DNA of 64,000 nucleotides from Neofusicoccum parvum (taxonomy: Eukaryota > Ascomycota > Dothideomycetes > Botryosphaeriales > Botryosphaeriaceae): contig CP087214.1 of assembly GCA_020912385.1 (NCBI GenBank), positions 1,240,001-1,304,000 of the forward strand, written 5' to 3'. The notes below the pieces were generated by a model that was not told where the DNA came from, made no database searches, and was given only the letters and a program-made list of their open reading frames with translations. Shown here piece after piece: positions 43,702-55,441 of this stretch. Both the position numbers and the translations under genes were made by a program. Numbering within the stretch: position 1 is the stretch's first letter; each line of letters opens with the position of its first letter.

Positions 43702-46261
43702 TCATGCGTCAGATCCGGGAAGATGGGGCAAGACGTCGTGAAAGAGCGGCTCCAGGAACCTCCAGCTCCAGGCCGCGATGCCGTCGATGGCCTTGACGTC
43801 AGCAATCCACTCCAGTAGATATTGAACGGTGAGCATGAGCTCTGTTTGGTCGACTGACATGCGGCAGGCGTCTGCGAGGATGTTGTTGATCGTAGTTACT
43901 CGGAGGATGAGCAGGATGCCGATGAAGTTTTGCGTCCACGCAAAAAGGTACGGCACAAGTCTCTTTCGATTCTTGGGAGGTGCAAGCGCGATCGGCCACA
44001 TCAGCGCACTTTTGATGCATAATGCTGCCAATTGCCGATCCTCATCTGTCGCCAACTCCGGCCAATGAAGCACCTTGTACACGAACGGCCGATAGAGGAT
44101 GAAGCGCGTGTAGTAGTAGCGAGACCGTAACTGCGCAGTCACAACGTCCAGTGCATTGCGATCTTCGACGGGGACACGGTTGCCGTCGGGCGTGAACAGT
44201 CTCATGTTCTTCATCGAGTCAAAGTGTGAGTAATGGAAGCGGGCTTCTGGCGGGTCGTCCGCCCATTGCAGTGGCCGGGGCAACATGGAGCGCCAAGACT
44301 CTAGCTGGCGGGCAAGCTCACGTATGACATGAGTAGGTGGGCCGCCGTAACCCTCGGGCATCTCGGACGTGGAATTTGATGCTGTGTTGTGTTGCTAGTT
44401 AGCCGGCAATCGGTCAGACTTGGAAAAAGAGCTTGTCAACTGAAGGCGGAGTATACTCCGACCTCCTTCGACTTTTGTTCAACGTCCGAGCGAGTGCTCT
44501 GCAGCACAGCAGTAGCAAACACAAAGCACATACCCTCGAAGATGGTCTTGTGAACCCTCGTCACCAAACGACGTAGCGCAATCATTGCCAGGAAGTGCAT
44601 GACCGTCTGCTGGTCCTCCGCCGTACTATGGTTCAACAGCTCGCCGGGGAGAGGGATTTCATCTTCGTGGTCGCAGACTCCGGTTCGCGGCAGATCGAGA
44701 TCGAAATGGTACCAACTGTGCCGTCGAAAGTCAATGGCTGCTCTGCACCAGTAGAGAGCGTTCCTCGAGGTAAGTACTTCTCAATCAAATTACACGTCCA
44801 GTACACTCTTTTAACAAGATTGCCACGTTCCGTGAACCAGTCGATCGGCGTGCTTCCGGGCAGGTTGTCAGCGCATACCGTTGTCAGGATTGTGTAGTAT
44901 CATTTATCACCTACCATTTGATAAGGATCTGGAACGCCATGGACGCAGACTGAGCAGCACGCCAGAAATCCTGTCGGAATATCAGTAGGTTCAAGGCATA
45001 AGGATTTTCCCTCCCAGACTATGCGGCTTACCAGGTGCCTACCACAAGACTCGTAGTAGATGCTAGAGTTCAAGGCTGAGTTAGCGAATTCCTCTGAGAT
45101 GCTGGGCTAACCACTTACGCTGAGAGTAGTAGAACTTGGATAGCCTCAACCGAGCATCGATACGCAACAAAACCGGACCGTCTCCGGGCCTCGTTAAACA
45201 TGTCCAAGCCCGGAGGCCTCTCATAAGTGCCGCCACGCATGCCGCTTTCAAACTGCATGCCATTGTCCAACGGGGCCGACCACGTTCCATCCAGTGCCAC
45301 TTTCCCGAGAGAGAACACGAGCAATGCAATTATCGAGTCGTAATCGCCGTCGCCAAACCCGTTTCGAGCGACATTGGGCAAAACCGTTTCCATGAAATGC
45401 CGCCTGTCCAAAATCAGGTACAACATGTTGAAGGTGTCAAAGTAGTGAAGAGCGTAGGTTCTCATTTCTTCGCTTGTGAGCTTGGGGAATCGCACCCGAT
45501 TCGTGCCGTCGGTGCCCGCAATATCGATGACTGGCTCCGTTTCCAGGCGTACGTCGCAAGGCAGACCTTCAGATTGTTTAGCCATCTCATGGCGAAGAAA
45601 CCACGGCGTACCCTCTTGTGCGAGCGCCTGAAGATCTTCTGCCACGTCTACTTGGAACTCGGCAAGACGAGAGTGGATGAAAGGCCAAAGAAGAACTTTG
45701 TGCGGTGGAGTAATGTGGCTGTATGCGTTCCGAGGCCCTCGCGGCTGAGCTATGGCCGGAGAGCTCTGAGCTTGGGTGTTTTGTCGTGGCTGGCGTTCCT
45801 GGTCCCTATAGTTTTGATCTTGCGCCATGAACGAACTGTTGCTAATTGAAAGACGACCCGATTGAGGGGTCATATAGGGGCCGGACTCATACACTCCAGT
45901 TTCAGGGTCGACAGCCTTGCCGATCTGGTCGATTTTCCCTTCAATGCGCTGCAAAGCATCAAGCATGTACACCATGGTCTTGTCCTTCCTGAGACCAGTC
46001 AGCCAATACCTCGACGCGTGTCGCGTGGACAGCCTTGGGGACGGCTCACTTCGTTGGCTGTGGCTCTCGATAGCGGCAGTCTGCTCCCACGCGCTGGCAG
46101 AGGCCGCATTTGGGCCTGCGTTCATCACACTTGGACTTGCGGGCCCTGCAAGTCTCGCAGGCCTGGGCGGCGATGGCGGCGCGCTCCCGTCGCAGCGAGC
46201 TATCGACAGGGCCGTCAGGGGGCGAGGGCCCGTCGGCGGTGGATGGCGAGAAGGCGCTCAT
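43702..46261 (-). CDS. Zn2Cys6 fungal transcription factor, seven exons
   Basis: Nuclear binuclear-zinc regulator. Exons 46050-46261, 45119-45988, 45032-45062, 44915-44970, 44778-44852, 44534-44715 and 43702-44381 sum exactly to 701 residues without stops. The cluster [28 protein letters not shown] starts near residue 35. The first join gives [19 protein letters not shown], a short coiled dimerisation helix. The middle domain includes [26 protein letters not shown] and [11 protein letters not shown] with DEIPLP. Two micro-exons (31 and 56 bases) encode [11 protein letters not shown] and [18 protein letters not shown]. An acceptor GGAAG at 44853-44857 is slightly unusual. The 152-bp intron before the last exon is the longest here. 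Target genes unknown. Confidence 0.92.
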
Positions 46262-49200
46262 AGTCTCTGGCTGCGAGGGTGCTCATGTACCGGGCGAAGC
46301 GCGAGGATGGATGTCGAGCCTGGAAAAAGGTGGGGATCCCGCTGAGGCAGAAAGCATGCGCGATGCCTCCACCTCCTGCGGCGCAGCGAGCAGGCGCGTG
46401 TGCGGGTCGGCGCGAGGAGGACGCGACAGAGGCTGGCGCAGCGGAAGGAGCGTGTGAAGACGGCAATGGCCGGGCGAGGGCTGGCAGCGGCGCGCAGTGG
46501 TGGCCAGGCGTGGTGGCGCATGCGATGAGCGCGAGCGGGCGGCTTGGGCGAGGAGTCTCGCAGTCTCCCAGGCCGCAACGCGAAGGCTGTCAGCGCGAGG
46601 AGGTTCGCTAGGTCGGCAGGAGCTCCTCGTCCCCGTTGTTTAGCACTGGGCTCCTCGCTGAGGGCGATGCAGCAGGCCAATCACGGCAGGCAGCTCGCCG
46701 CGGCGCACGGCCATGGACAACCTCTGGCGGCGACCCTCATGCTCCACTGCTCAATTGCTGCTGCGCCAGAGCCGGGTCGGCGCTCGAGGCCGCGCAGCCT
46801 GTGGCAGCAGTCGCCGTGCTTCGGGCCCGCGGAGTCGAGCTTCGCGCGGCCTCCGCCACCCGGCAAGCCCGCCCGTTGCCAGCGGCAGCAGAGCACCTGG
46901 CGGCCCACGAGAGCGCTGAGCAGACTACGTGTATGCCAAAGCTGTGCCGACAGCCAGTCCCCGCCGCCACGGCTGCCACGCCCGGCCCAATCAGCGGGCG
47001 GGGCTGCTGCCCGAGCGCGAGGCCCAGGTTACCTCTGTCGTCGTCTCGAGGCAGCAGGCCGCCGGGGCGCGCGCGCGGCAGGCTTTCGAGGCCCGGACCT
47101 AGGGCCAGCGCTTGAGGCCGCGACCTGTGGCCCCAGGGCGGCTCCAAATGCATGAATGCCAGCTCCCGCTCGGAAAAGACTCCGTGCACAGGGCAGTCCC
47201 AGTCCGCCCCTCCCGCGCCACCCATACAAATCGGGAGCAAACGACGCACGCATCCTTTGCTTCGCCCCGAGAACGTCCGCGGCAAACACACCCGGCCACT
47301 GTGAAACGCTCCTCCCATCCTCAGCCGACCTCGCCCGTCCTTCGACCCACACATGCTCTGCTCTCGCCAGTCCGGCGGAGGCCATGCGCCGCGCGATGCC
47401 AGAGTCCTAGGATGATGACTTATGGTGCTCGTCCGCTTAGCAAATGGCATCCCGACTCGTTCACAGGGGCCAGCCATGATCGTCGATCGGAACCCGTCCC
47501 GGCAGAGCCACGAGCCCGACGTCCCATGGCCGTGCGGAGCTCCGTTTCCCGTCTCTGGACTGCTGCTACATCTCTGTCTGGTGCAAATAATGTGGCTCTT
47601 CCTGCAGTCTCCAAACGTCATACTCAACGGTCCTCTCGGTTGCCAATGATTGCACACCACGACAAACAGGTCCTCCGAAGAGTCTTCCGCAAATCCCACG
47701 AGACAGTTTGCACGGTGGCACCAGGACAGAACGAGCAGACTAACATGCAGTTAAATCCGAATTCAGAAGCAGGGGTTAAGTCAGGATCAAAGTCGTTTTA
47801 GTTAATTCTACTTTTGAGAAAGTAGAGAACAGAAGTCGATTCTGAAAAGGGACACCCATTCCTGGGCTGCTCAGCCGTGGTGCTGTGATAAGGCGAATCC
47901 GATCAAGCAAGGTGGTATACAAGAAGGATTCTCAAAAAATTAAAGGAGGAAAGGGCAGAGAAACAAGGGACGGCTGAGGCATCATTTGGAGTAGAGCTAA
48001 TTAACGGCCGTGCGCCGTAGTTTGCCTTCGTAGGGCTGGCAGATATTGTATCAGCAAAGTTATAGACATCGTCCGCCACTGATAGAGCGATTGGGATTGG
48101 ATCTCTTAGTAACAGAATGAAATGGGGTCGTTGGCGTTGAGGGGCTGCCTTCAGCTTGCGCGGCGAAGAGATTTTGGCCCCCTTGCTGTGCATTCCCGAC
48201 TGTACTACACGCCTTCGTCTGCATCTATTGGGGAGCAGGTCCACAAATTTGCGAACGTACTCTTCAGTCATATTCACCTGCCTTCAAACTGTATAGTGCC
48301 TATTTGGCGCTCTGCTCACTTTAAAGTTTCGAACTTTTAGCACATGGCTCTTACATCATCGCTTGGCTGGTCCCGACTCAAGGATCCCCTCAAGTCCACC
48401 TACGACGATGGAAGGTTCTTGTGAGGTTCGCCTATCAATAGAAATAGATCACCATACATAGCCTTCGGCGTTTTCTGACTGCTTGGCTCGAACCACATCA
48501 TCGATCTCGAATCAGGATCCTGGAATAGAGTCATATTGAAGACCTCGGCCGTTTCCATTCTCAGCGCATGCTCTGATCGGCCTCAGTATTTAGGTTATGA
48601 CCCCACCGAGGGACTATGAGATGGTGTTCCAAATCCCAGCCCTGATGACGTATCCGATACCCGAAGCCTTCATCCGATTTGGTCTGCAGCTCTCACCCCA
48701 CTCCTGCTGGAACAGCCGGCTAACGTCAGAATCACCTTCGAGGACATGCTGAACTTCATCCGCCTCAGCCTCTAGATGGATTGATGGTGATCAGAAGATA
48801 TGGATCGATGAAAGAGAAAGTCCGATTCTTGCCTTGGGTACCATTGTTGAAGCAACAGCGATAACCTATAAGGATTTGAATTCAACACTTCGCGTTTATC
48901 ACTTAATATTAAGGAAAAGCATTTTGGTACATTCTCCAAGCTTAAGCGCTGCGGTAGCACCCGCAAGACATTTAGTGATGAACACGGAGGTTAGAAGAAG
49001 TTGTCTAGACGACTTTCACGTCTTGATTACTACACTTTTAGTTTTGCACCCTAGTGAATTCTTCAACAGTCTCGACTCCTTTCAGGCTCAACCTATTAGC
49101 AAAGGCTTTTTAAATCGTCTCATGCACGGTTTTGGAGAGGTTCTGAGAGGCTGCGTCTTGAAATAAGGTCTCCATCCGTAAATGGATTGCTGGTGGGCGC

Positions 49201-49896
49201 CTACTTTACTCTCCGCAGATACTTGGCATGGGTCGCAGCTAGCTGCGAATGGTGTACTTGCAATGCGAATATGTTTCATGTGAATGCCCACGGGCGCATG
49301 CAATCCGACCAGTCTGAAGGCTGAAACTTTGGACCCCTTCATTCTAACTTTCCGCGCCACAACGCCACCGCGCCACCAGCACGCCAGTAGCACATGAGTG
49401 TTTTGCACGTGACGGTAACACCACTTGCTACATCATGTGCTGAAAGATGAGATGAGCACGCCCATGGAAGCTGTGAATTTGGTCATGTGTTTGAAGGCGC
49501 TCGAGTCTGGCCAAGGCTGTTCAATGCATGATGAGTAAGGTCTCGCCATTTGGGGTCACGACGACCTGTTAACTTTTTCGCGGATGTAGCCAGGGTGCAT
49601 CCGAGGTAACACCAGTTAACTTATTGCCACCAGAGGGCAAAGCCTCCATGGGTTGCACCTGCTGAGACAACTGCGTATGGTGGTCTGATGGGCATCCAAT
49701 AAGTATTCTCGCGGGCTAAATAAGTGAGGGACAGCCAGCTTTCGCGTGCCGCCAATTCTCTTCAATATCAAACGCTGGCATTGTGACAGTGTCCAAACAA
49801 ACCATACCTGATAAGTTCAATATGATGTATATCAAGATCTCTTTGAGTGTATGTAATTAACATTAGTATTCATAGCTGGACATCTGAAACAACACG
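46262..49896. other. Gene-poor 3.6 kb
   Basis: The left half is GC-rich with frames on all strands that look like shadows, including a 320-codon frame at 46737-47699 with no recognisable motif. The right half (47.8-49.9 kb) is AT-richer. It contains one interrupted frame described separately at 48344-48774. No mobile-element ends are recognisable. Confidence 0.45.
48344..48774 (+). pseudogene. Interrupted frame with three internal TGA codons
   Basis: From ATG 48344 one frame reads about 143 codons to TAG, broken only by three TGA codons. Between the breaks the composition is protein-like: LLGSNHIIDLESGSWNRVIL, then LSACSDRPQYLGYDPTEG, and finally LTPLLLEQPANVRITFEDML. All internal stops are TGA, which can arise from TGG or CGA by C-to-T type decay. 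I do not recognise the family. A chance frame is a real alternative. Confidence 0.3.
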
Positions 49897-50964
49897 TCAC
49901 GCATCCCTTATCATTCTGTCCAGCAGCTCACCGAGCTCTTCGGCGACGTATTCTGGATCGTCCCTCTGGATGAAATGGCCGCATTTCTTCGCAATCACCG
50001 GCCCTTTGACGTGAGCGCCAGTTCTCGCGAGCTGAGTTAGGCCTTCATTGTAGGCCCGCCAGGCTGTATCGATATATGCATTTGTTAGGTCCTTCGGCAC
50101 ATGTAGACTCCCCTGCAATGACACGTCAGTCGTGAAGAGCCGCAGAAAACCAGGCTTTTCGAAGAGAGCGAAGCATTCTGCAGCAAGGGAATGGGGAAGT
50201 ACCGTTTCGCCCTGCTCTGCAAACTCTACCGGGTCATGGCCTACGACAATCAGATACGGATCACGTCCCTCCGGGCCTGGGGGGAGCCGGGGACTGCTGG
50301 AGTCGGGCAAGAGGTCTGTGAGATTGCGCCTGTCGAGGTGTTCTCGGTTGGGGACGGTTGGATGGAACATGGCTTTGTATCCTTCTCTCGCGGCGCGGAG
50401 CTGTCCAATGCTAATTCCTGCAGGCAGTGAGGTCTCATCAAATCCATCGGCATCGGGGTCTGGGAACAAGGACACGAAGTCTGTGTTGGCCATCATCGAG
50501 TCGAGGAAGACATATGCCGCAACGCGGCCTGGGTGCTCCTGGGCGTACAGGCGCGCGATGGGACAGCCGATGGAGTTGCAGACAAAAAGCAGCGCAACGC
50601 GCTGCAGGCTCGTCTGCAGATCGGATTCGCAGACCTGGATCAGCAACTGGTGCAGGTCTGTGACGACAGCACGTGCGTCATGGCCGTAGAGGGTGGTGGG
50701 ATCGTCCGTGGGATCCAGGTCCGAGTCGCCTTGGCCAAAGCGATCGTACGTCAGAAGGTGCGGGACCGGCCGCTGGGCGCGGGCGCGGGTCGAGACGAGG
50801 CTTTGGACGGCGGCGTCCCACGAGGACCGCGGCAGCAAGAGACCGTTGAGGCACACGAGCAGCGTGGTGGAGAAAGGCCCGTGTTCAGGCGTTGCGGGGG
50901 CGGTGGAGTATCGCAGGCACGCGCCCGGCTTGGTGCAGAGGGCGAGGGCGCGGGATTGCATCAT
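49897..50964 (-). CDS. Alpha/beta hydrolase
   Basis: Single exon, 355 residues, alpha/beta-hydrolase fold of unknown substrate. The oxyanion-side strand is LLVCLNGLLLPRSSWD, followed by LLTYDRFGQGDSD. The nucleophile elbow reads FVCNSIGCPIA with Ser131; the first glycine of GxSxG is replaced by Cys, a tolerated variation in some members. The C-terminal His330 lies in KKCGHFIQRDDPEYVAEEL, as in epoxide-hydrolase-like and haloperoxidase-like enzymes. No signal peptide is clear. It is divergent from the coiled-coil protein gene, with 221 bases between starts, so the two may share a promoter. Confidence 0.88.
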   Translation of the reverse strand: MMQSRALALCTKPGACLRYSTAPATPEHGPFSTTLLVCLNGLLLPRSSWDAAVQSLVSTRARAQRPVPHLLTYDRFGQGDSDLDPTDDPTTLYGHDARAVVTDLHQLLIQVCESDLQTSLQRVALLFVCNSIGCPIARLYAQEHPGRVAAYVFLDSMMANTDFVSLFPDPDADGFDETSLPAGISIGQLRAAREGYKAMFHPTVPNREHLDRRNLTDLLPDSSSPRLPPGPEGRDPYLIVVGHDPVEFAEQGETVLPHSLAAECFALFEKPGFLRLFTTDVSLQGSLHVPKDLTNAYIDTAWRAYNEGLTQLARTGAHVKGPVIAKKCGHFIQRDDPEYVAEELGELLDRMIRDA

Positions 50965-51185
50965 CGGCGGAAGCTTGAGCGCGCGAGGGAGACCCTGAGG
51001 CCCTGCGAGCGCGCGCTGGGCGACTTGGACGGCGGCCGTCGCAGGACGGGCGCGGCTGCTCTGGCAGGGCCGGCAGGGCCAGCAGGGCCGAGACGTGTAA
51101 CACGCTTATTGCCTCTGCGCAGGCGGCGCTAAGATCTGCAGGAACCGGAGAGCGGGCCAGCCCAGCGAGCCAGCATGACGCAGGC

Positions 51186-52818
51186 ATGCCACAGAAGACC
51201 CTGCCCATCGTTCTGCTGGATTCCGATTCGGCTGCCACGCCTGTCAGCCCGCCGTCCTTCCCAACGCTCCAACCTGCCCGAACTGCGCCCAGAGATGGCC
51301 CGCCTGCATTCTCCAGACAGCCTGCCCGGAGCCCCCCAGCACTACCCGTCGCTGGCCGCCGCACAAGCACCGATAGGAGTAGCGAATGGTGCGCGCTGAC
51401 TCCGCTGCCTGACCGGCCACGCGCGCGAGCTGACTGCGACTCCACCCACAGCAAACGGCACACCGCTCGCGCACCGCCAGCCCAAACGGTCGCCGCCTGC
51501 TGCCTTCGAGCCGACCCCGAACGACGCCCTGTACATCCCGTTCTCGTCGCTGCCGCCGCCCGTCATCCCGCATCCCACCATGATACCCACCTCGGTGCCC
51601 GTCCGCGAGAACATCCCCTCGGCAAGCCCCATCCCGCTCTCGGGCCAGAGCTCCCGCAACGGCACCACTCGCATCGCCTCGCCGCTGACGCCGCCTGACC
51701 ATGGCGTCGCCCAGGTCGTGCCGCCCATGATGCTGCCCGACGGCGTGGCCGCCGTCCAGTCTGACGAGTGGAGGAAGCTGCTGGCCAGCGCGCGCAGCAG
51801 CTTCGACAACGAGCGACGCGTCTGGGAGCAGGAGCGCCATCTGTACCAGCAGGACATCGCCCGCCTACGCGCCGCTCTTGATGCGAAGCAGCAGGAGATG
51901 CTTGTCATGGCCACCAAGCTGAAGCAGGCTGAGCTGGCCCTCGGTGACCCGCACAGCTACCACAGTCACATCGTCTCGCCACCATCCGCCACCAATAGCA
52001 GGGTGTCTCCTGTGAAAAGCCCGCCTGCTGTCGCCCAAGCCGGCTGCCCCGCAAGTCCGCCGACCCAGGCAGGCTCGTCACGGCAGAGCAGCCTGACAAG
52101 CCATCCTGGAATACCTGGTATGCAGTATCAGCCGTCAAGGTTTGCCGCCGCTACCCATCTTGGACTGGATGGAATGACCACAGGTTAGTCGAAACAAATC
52201 TTGCTACAATGCTGAGAGACTGACTGGTGTTTGTTAGTCGGTGGTGCACGCGGTGGGAACGTGGAAGAGGAGCCGCCGTCGCCCGTCTCCACAGCTGCAC
52301 ATCTCTCCCCACCCCCTGAATCGTACCGAAAACATGCAGGACACACTCCTGGGAAGGTCGGCTCCTTCAGCATGGAGACGACGCCCGGAGACAAGACCCC
52401 CAAGGCCATTCCGCCCGCAGTGCCTGTTGAAGATGAGGTTGCTATTCAGAGCGAATCAAGCGAGGACGAAGATCCGCCAATGCAGGAGCCACTTTTCCTC
52501 CCTTCGAGACCTGACAGGCCCGACGGAGCGACAATGCTCGACGCGCTGCACGAGAGACTTGCAGTCATCAGTGAACATCCCGAGGATCAGAGGCCCGCCT
52601 GCTTGCAAGGAGTTCCTTCCTCGGCAACAGAATCCGAAATCGATCCTCTTGATAATGCAGCCTTATTATCGACTGAGTCCGCGGACAACGACGATGGTTC
52701 TGGTTCGGCTGAGCCACAGGTTCCTGGAATCAGACTTAAGACGAAGAGAAGTTACAACTTTGGTGCACCTATTGGTGAAATGCCCAGGAGACATGCTGCA
52801 GACTTTGAGGACTTTTAA
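51186..52818 (+). CDS. Conserved-looking hypothetical protein with a short coiled coil
   Basis: Exons 51186-51378, 51452-52183 and 52238-52818 sum to 501 residues. It begins MPQKTLPIVLLDSDSAATP, then a Pro/Ser-rich region. A coiled coil lies near residues 190-250, with EWRKLLASARSSFDNERRVW and LYQQDIARLRAALDAKQQ. A long disordered, acidic Ser-rich region follows. A compact C-terminal motif RLKTKRSYNFGAPIGEM ends the protein, just before the final acidic FEDF. The order coiled coil, acidic linker, short basic motif suggests a scaffold or adaptor, but I do not recognise the family. The first donor (GTAGCG) is weak and was chosen because it restores the frame; the second intron (GTTAGT...TTAG) is solid. 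Confidence 0.72.
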
Positions 52819-54353
52819 TCTTTTCACGATTCCCGAAACCGATTGAGCGCCTCCGACAGGGGGCATTCCTCGTGTGTCAGCGTCAGTCTACTTTACATTG
52901 GACTTGTCTCAAGTCTTTCCGGCGGCTGGCTCGACGATGACTAGATTTCTATTTTGTTCGACGACATGGATGACCAGCTGATATGGCTGAAAAAAGGGTG
53001 TTGGGAAAGTTGCTTTCTGGTATACCTGGGTGAGCAAGCCGAGTAGAATGCTCAAGGAAGGAAAAAGGCGCAAAGGAAGAGAAGGGATCTTGAGCGACGA
53101 ATCGGATACGAGGCGTTCCTGTCTTTTCTTTCGGTCACACGTGGGCGCTTGTAACCCTACGTTTTGGCGGGACTTCCGAGTCTCGACCTTTGTTCCTCTG
53201 TGCTACTAAATAGATATCCTGAAACACATTTTGGAGGTGAAGTGGGTGGCTGATCGCCGGTGGAGTACAAAAGGGAGGTCCGCGAGCTGTCCCGCGAGCA
53301 TTTTTAGGTGTGGCAATCCTACATTCCTCGGGAACATTATGGGTAGCTCACCAGTCCTGCACGGTTTTCGCGAACGGCCGATTTGAGTGCTGGCAAGACA
53401 TCGACGTCTGAATCTATGCTTGTGAGGACGGCATGTGCCGAGCATGTCTAACGTCTTGCCTTTCCATCGCTCCACCTGCGGTTCTCCGCTTTCCCGACTC
53501 CTAGTCCTGCTCTCCGGAACACTATTCAACGGCAATTCAACGTCCTATCTCCTCAACTATCGATATCCGATGGCTGCCGTTGGGATGCAGGAATGCTTCT
53601 TTTCGTTCACGCCAACCGATAGCGGTCTTTGGTGCGCGTGGACCCTCCACCCCTTGCATCGGTAACCTTTCCTCCCAAATCACCCCTCATTTCACATGCC
53701 AACACGCGCGCACAGCTCTCTCTCAGCGCGCCGCGACGCGTCTCACGTTAGTTTCCCGCGCGGTAGCCTGGTTGCCAAGGAGAGACCCTCGATTCTGACA
53801 AAGGGTCGGATCAGCCTCGATGCAAGTCATCCAGTTCAGCCATACGACCACCGTCGAACAAGGCAAACGTGCGGGTTCCTTGCAGCAAAGTCAACCCTCC
53901 CTCCCACTGCCCTTTCCAATTCCTGTTGGTCCTCTCCGGCGGGTGCCTGAGTGGCTCCGGTGGCGCGCCATGTTCGTGTGTCTCGTGTGATGCCGATGCG
54001 AGGAGAGTGCCGTTCACGAGAACAAGGGCCAAGCCGGCGATGAAGTTGGTGAAGAGGCGGGCTGAGAAAGGATGCGGTTATAAGGACACCCGCCTTCGCT
54101 GTCCTTATTGCAAGTGGCTAGACGGCCTCTGAGTGAATCTCGACCGTCGGTCTCTCCGGTCTTTTCATCCCCGTCATTGTATCTGCTCGCTGGTACTACA
54201 TTCGTTCTTTCTTCTCACTATCCGAGCAAAGCACTCTCGTTCGAGCCGCTTGATACACGACAGCGTCGACGTCACGGCCAACCAACATTACATTACCCAT
54301 ATCCTACATCCCCATTAAGACGAGAGCCAGGTATCTCGGACAGACAAGTCAAA
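52819..54353. other. Intergenic 1.5 kb upstream of the secreted protein
   Basis: No supported frame. The right end is the promoter and leader of the secreted-protein gene. Confidence 0.4.
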
Positions 54354-54910
54354 ATGAAGTTCTTCGCCAACATCATCCTTCTCGCTGCCATGGTCAGCGC
54401 TGCCGCGCTTCCTGCCCCAGCCAGCGAGGCCGACATCGACAAGCTGCGCTCTCAGGGCCTGTCTGAGGTAAGCTCACCACCAGAACAACGCCACCACCCT
54501 CCCCACACAACTCCCTCCCGCAACGCCAGCCCCTCCTTCCGAACAACACAAGCTGAAACGATCGCCTCGACCCGCCCCAGCACGACATCGCCTCCCGCTT
54601 CCCGCACGCGCACGCCACGGCCTCGCTGCTCCGCCGCGCCGTCGACGCCGACGGCGAGGTGGCGCCGGGCCAGTTCGCGGCGCCGCTGAACATCCGCGCG
54701 CGCGACATCGAGGCGCACGCCGGGCTGGACGAGAACTCGCCCGAGGGCTACCGGGTCCAGAAGCACGTGTACGCGATCAAGGACTTCATCGACGCGGTGC
54801 TGAGCGGGAAGCAGGCGACGGCCGGCAACGGCGGCGTGGCGATGAGGAGGAAGAGGGGCGTTGCGGAGGGGGAGCAGCAGAAGCCGGCGAGGTGGATCTA
54901 TCACTGGTAG
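54354..54910 (+). CDS. Small secreted protein with a dibasic processing site
   Basis: Exons 54354-54467 and 54581-54910 give 147 residues. The N-terminus is a clear signal peptide (MKFFANIILLAAMVSAAALP, likely cut after about residue 17-19). The mature part includes HDIASRFPHAHATASLLRRA, then QFAAPLNIRARDIEAHAG and YRVQKHVYAIKDFIDAVLSG. Near the C-terminus a basic RRKR precedes GVAEGEQQKPARWIYHW, the end of the protein; this is a typical Kex2 site. No cysteine is present, unlike most small effectors. The intron acceptor CCCAG at 54580 was chosen because it alone connects to the open downstream frame without a stop. Function unknown; it could be a surface, effector-like or signalling peptide precursor. 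Confidence 0.72.
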
Positions 54911-55441
54911 AGGATGGTGAGGGACAGGGAAGGACGGGGAGGAAAGGGGGTGATGAATTTTAACGTATGACGAGGACCACGGTTGAGACTTCTGAAGAGT
55001 GAACGGTAAGCTCATGAGATTGTCTTCGGGGAGTGCTACCGTTCTTGGTGCTGCTAGTGGTGGCTGCTGGCTGGTACTTGCATTCTGTTCTAATATCACG
55101 TATCAATGGACACGCTCCTTCTTTATCCTCACCATTTCTGACGCTTGATTAAAATCACTAGTATGACCTATCTGAATGCAACGAATCTATCCTGTCGCAA
55201 GCCTTTGTGGTATAGTCGAGAGTCGGGAAGAAAGGTATGAAGAATCGCCGGTGTCTCTGCCCTTGCTGCGCCGGTCCAAACGCCCGCCAAAGAAAACCAC
55301 GCCCGCCGTCTCAAGAAACCTTTCGGAAGATTGCAATATAGCGGCAAGTAGTCAAAACGCCTATCCAGGGACCCTATGTTCACTCTTGAAGTGTCCAAAC
55401 GACGAGGTGCTGGGAATAATGTGCGCGGAAGCCGTCTCCGC
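54911..55441. other. Convergent intergenic region, secreted protein / Atg3
   Basis: A 531-bp space between two 3' ends. No supported frame. Confidence 0.35.

Noticed and set aside
46737..47699. A 320-codon minus-strand frame upstream of the third regulator
   Set aside because: Low-complexity, Arg/Gly/Ala-rich, with no motif, and overlapping equally long frames on the other strand.
48834..49166. A 110-codon plus-strand frame after the interrupted frame
   Set aside because: It lies in AT-richer DNA, no motif is visible and no splice context extends it.
53811..54132. Short frames on both strands before the secreted protein
   Set aside because: No start context, no domain and mutual overlap; more likely promoter and leader DNA.
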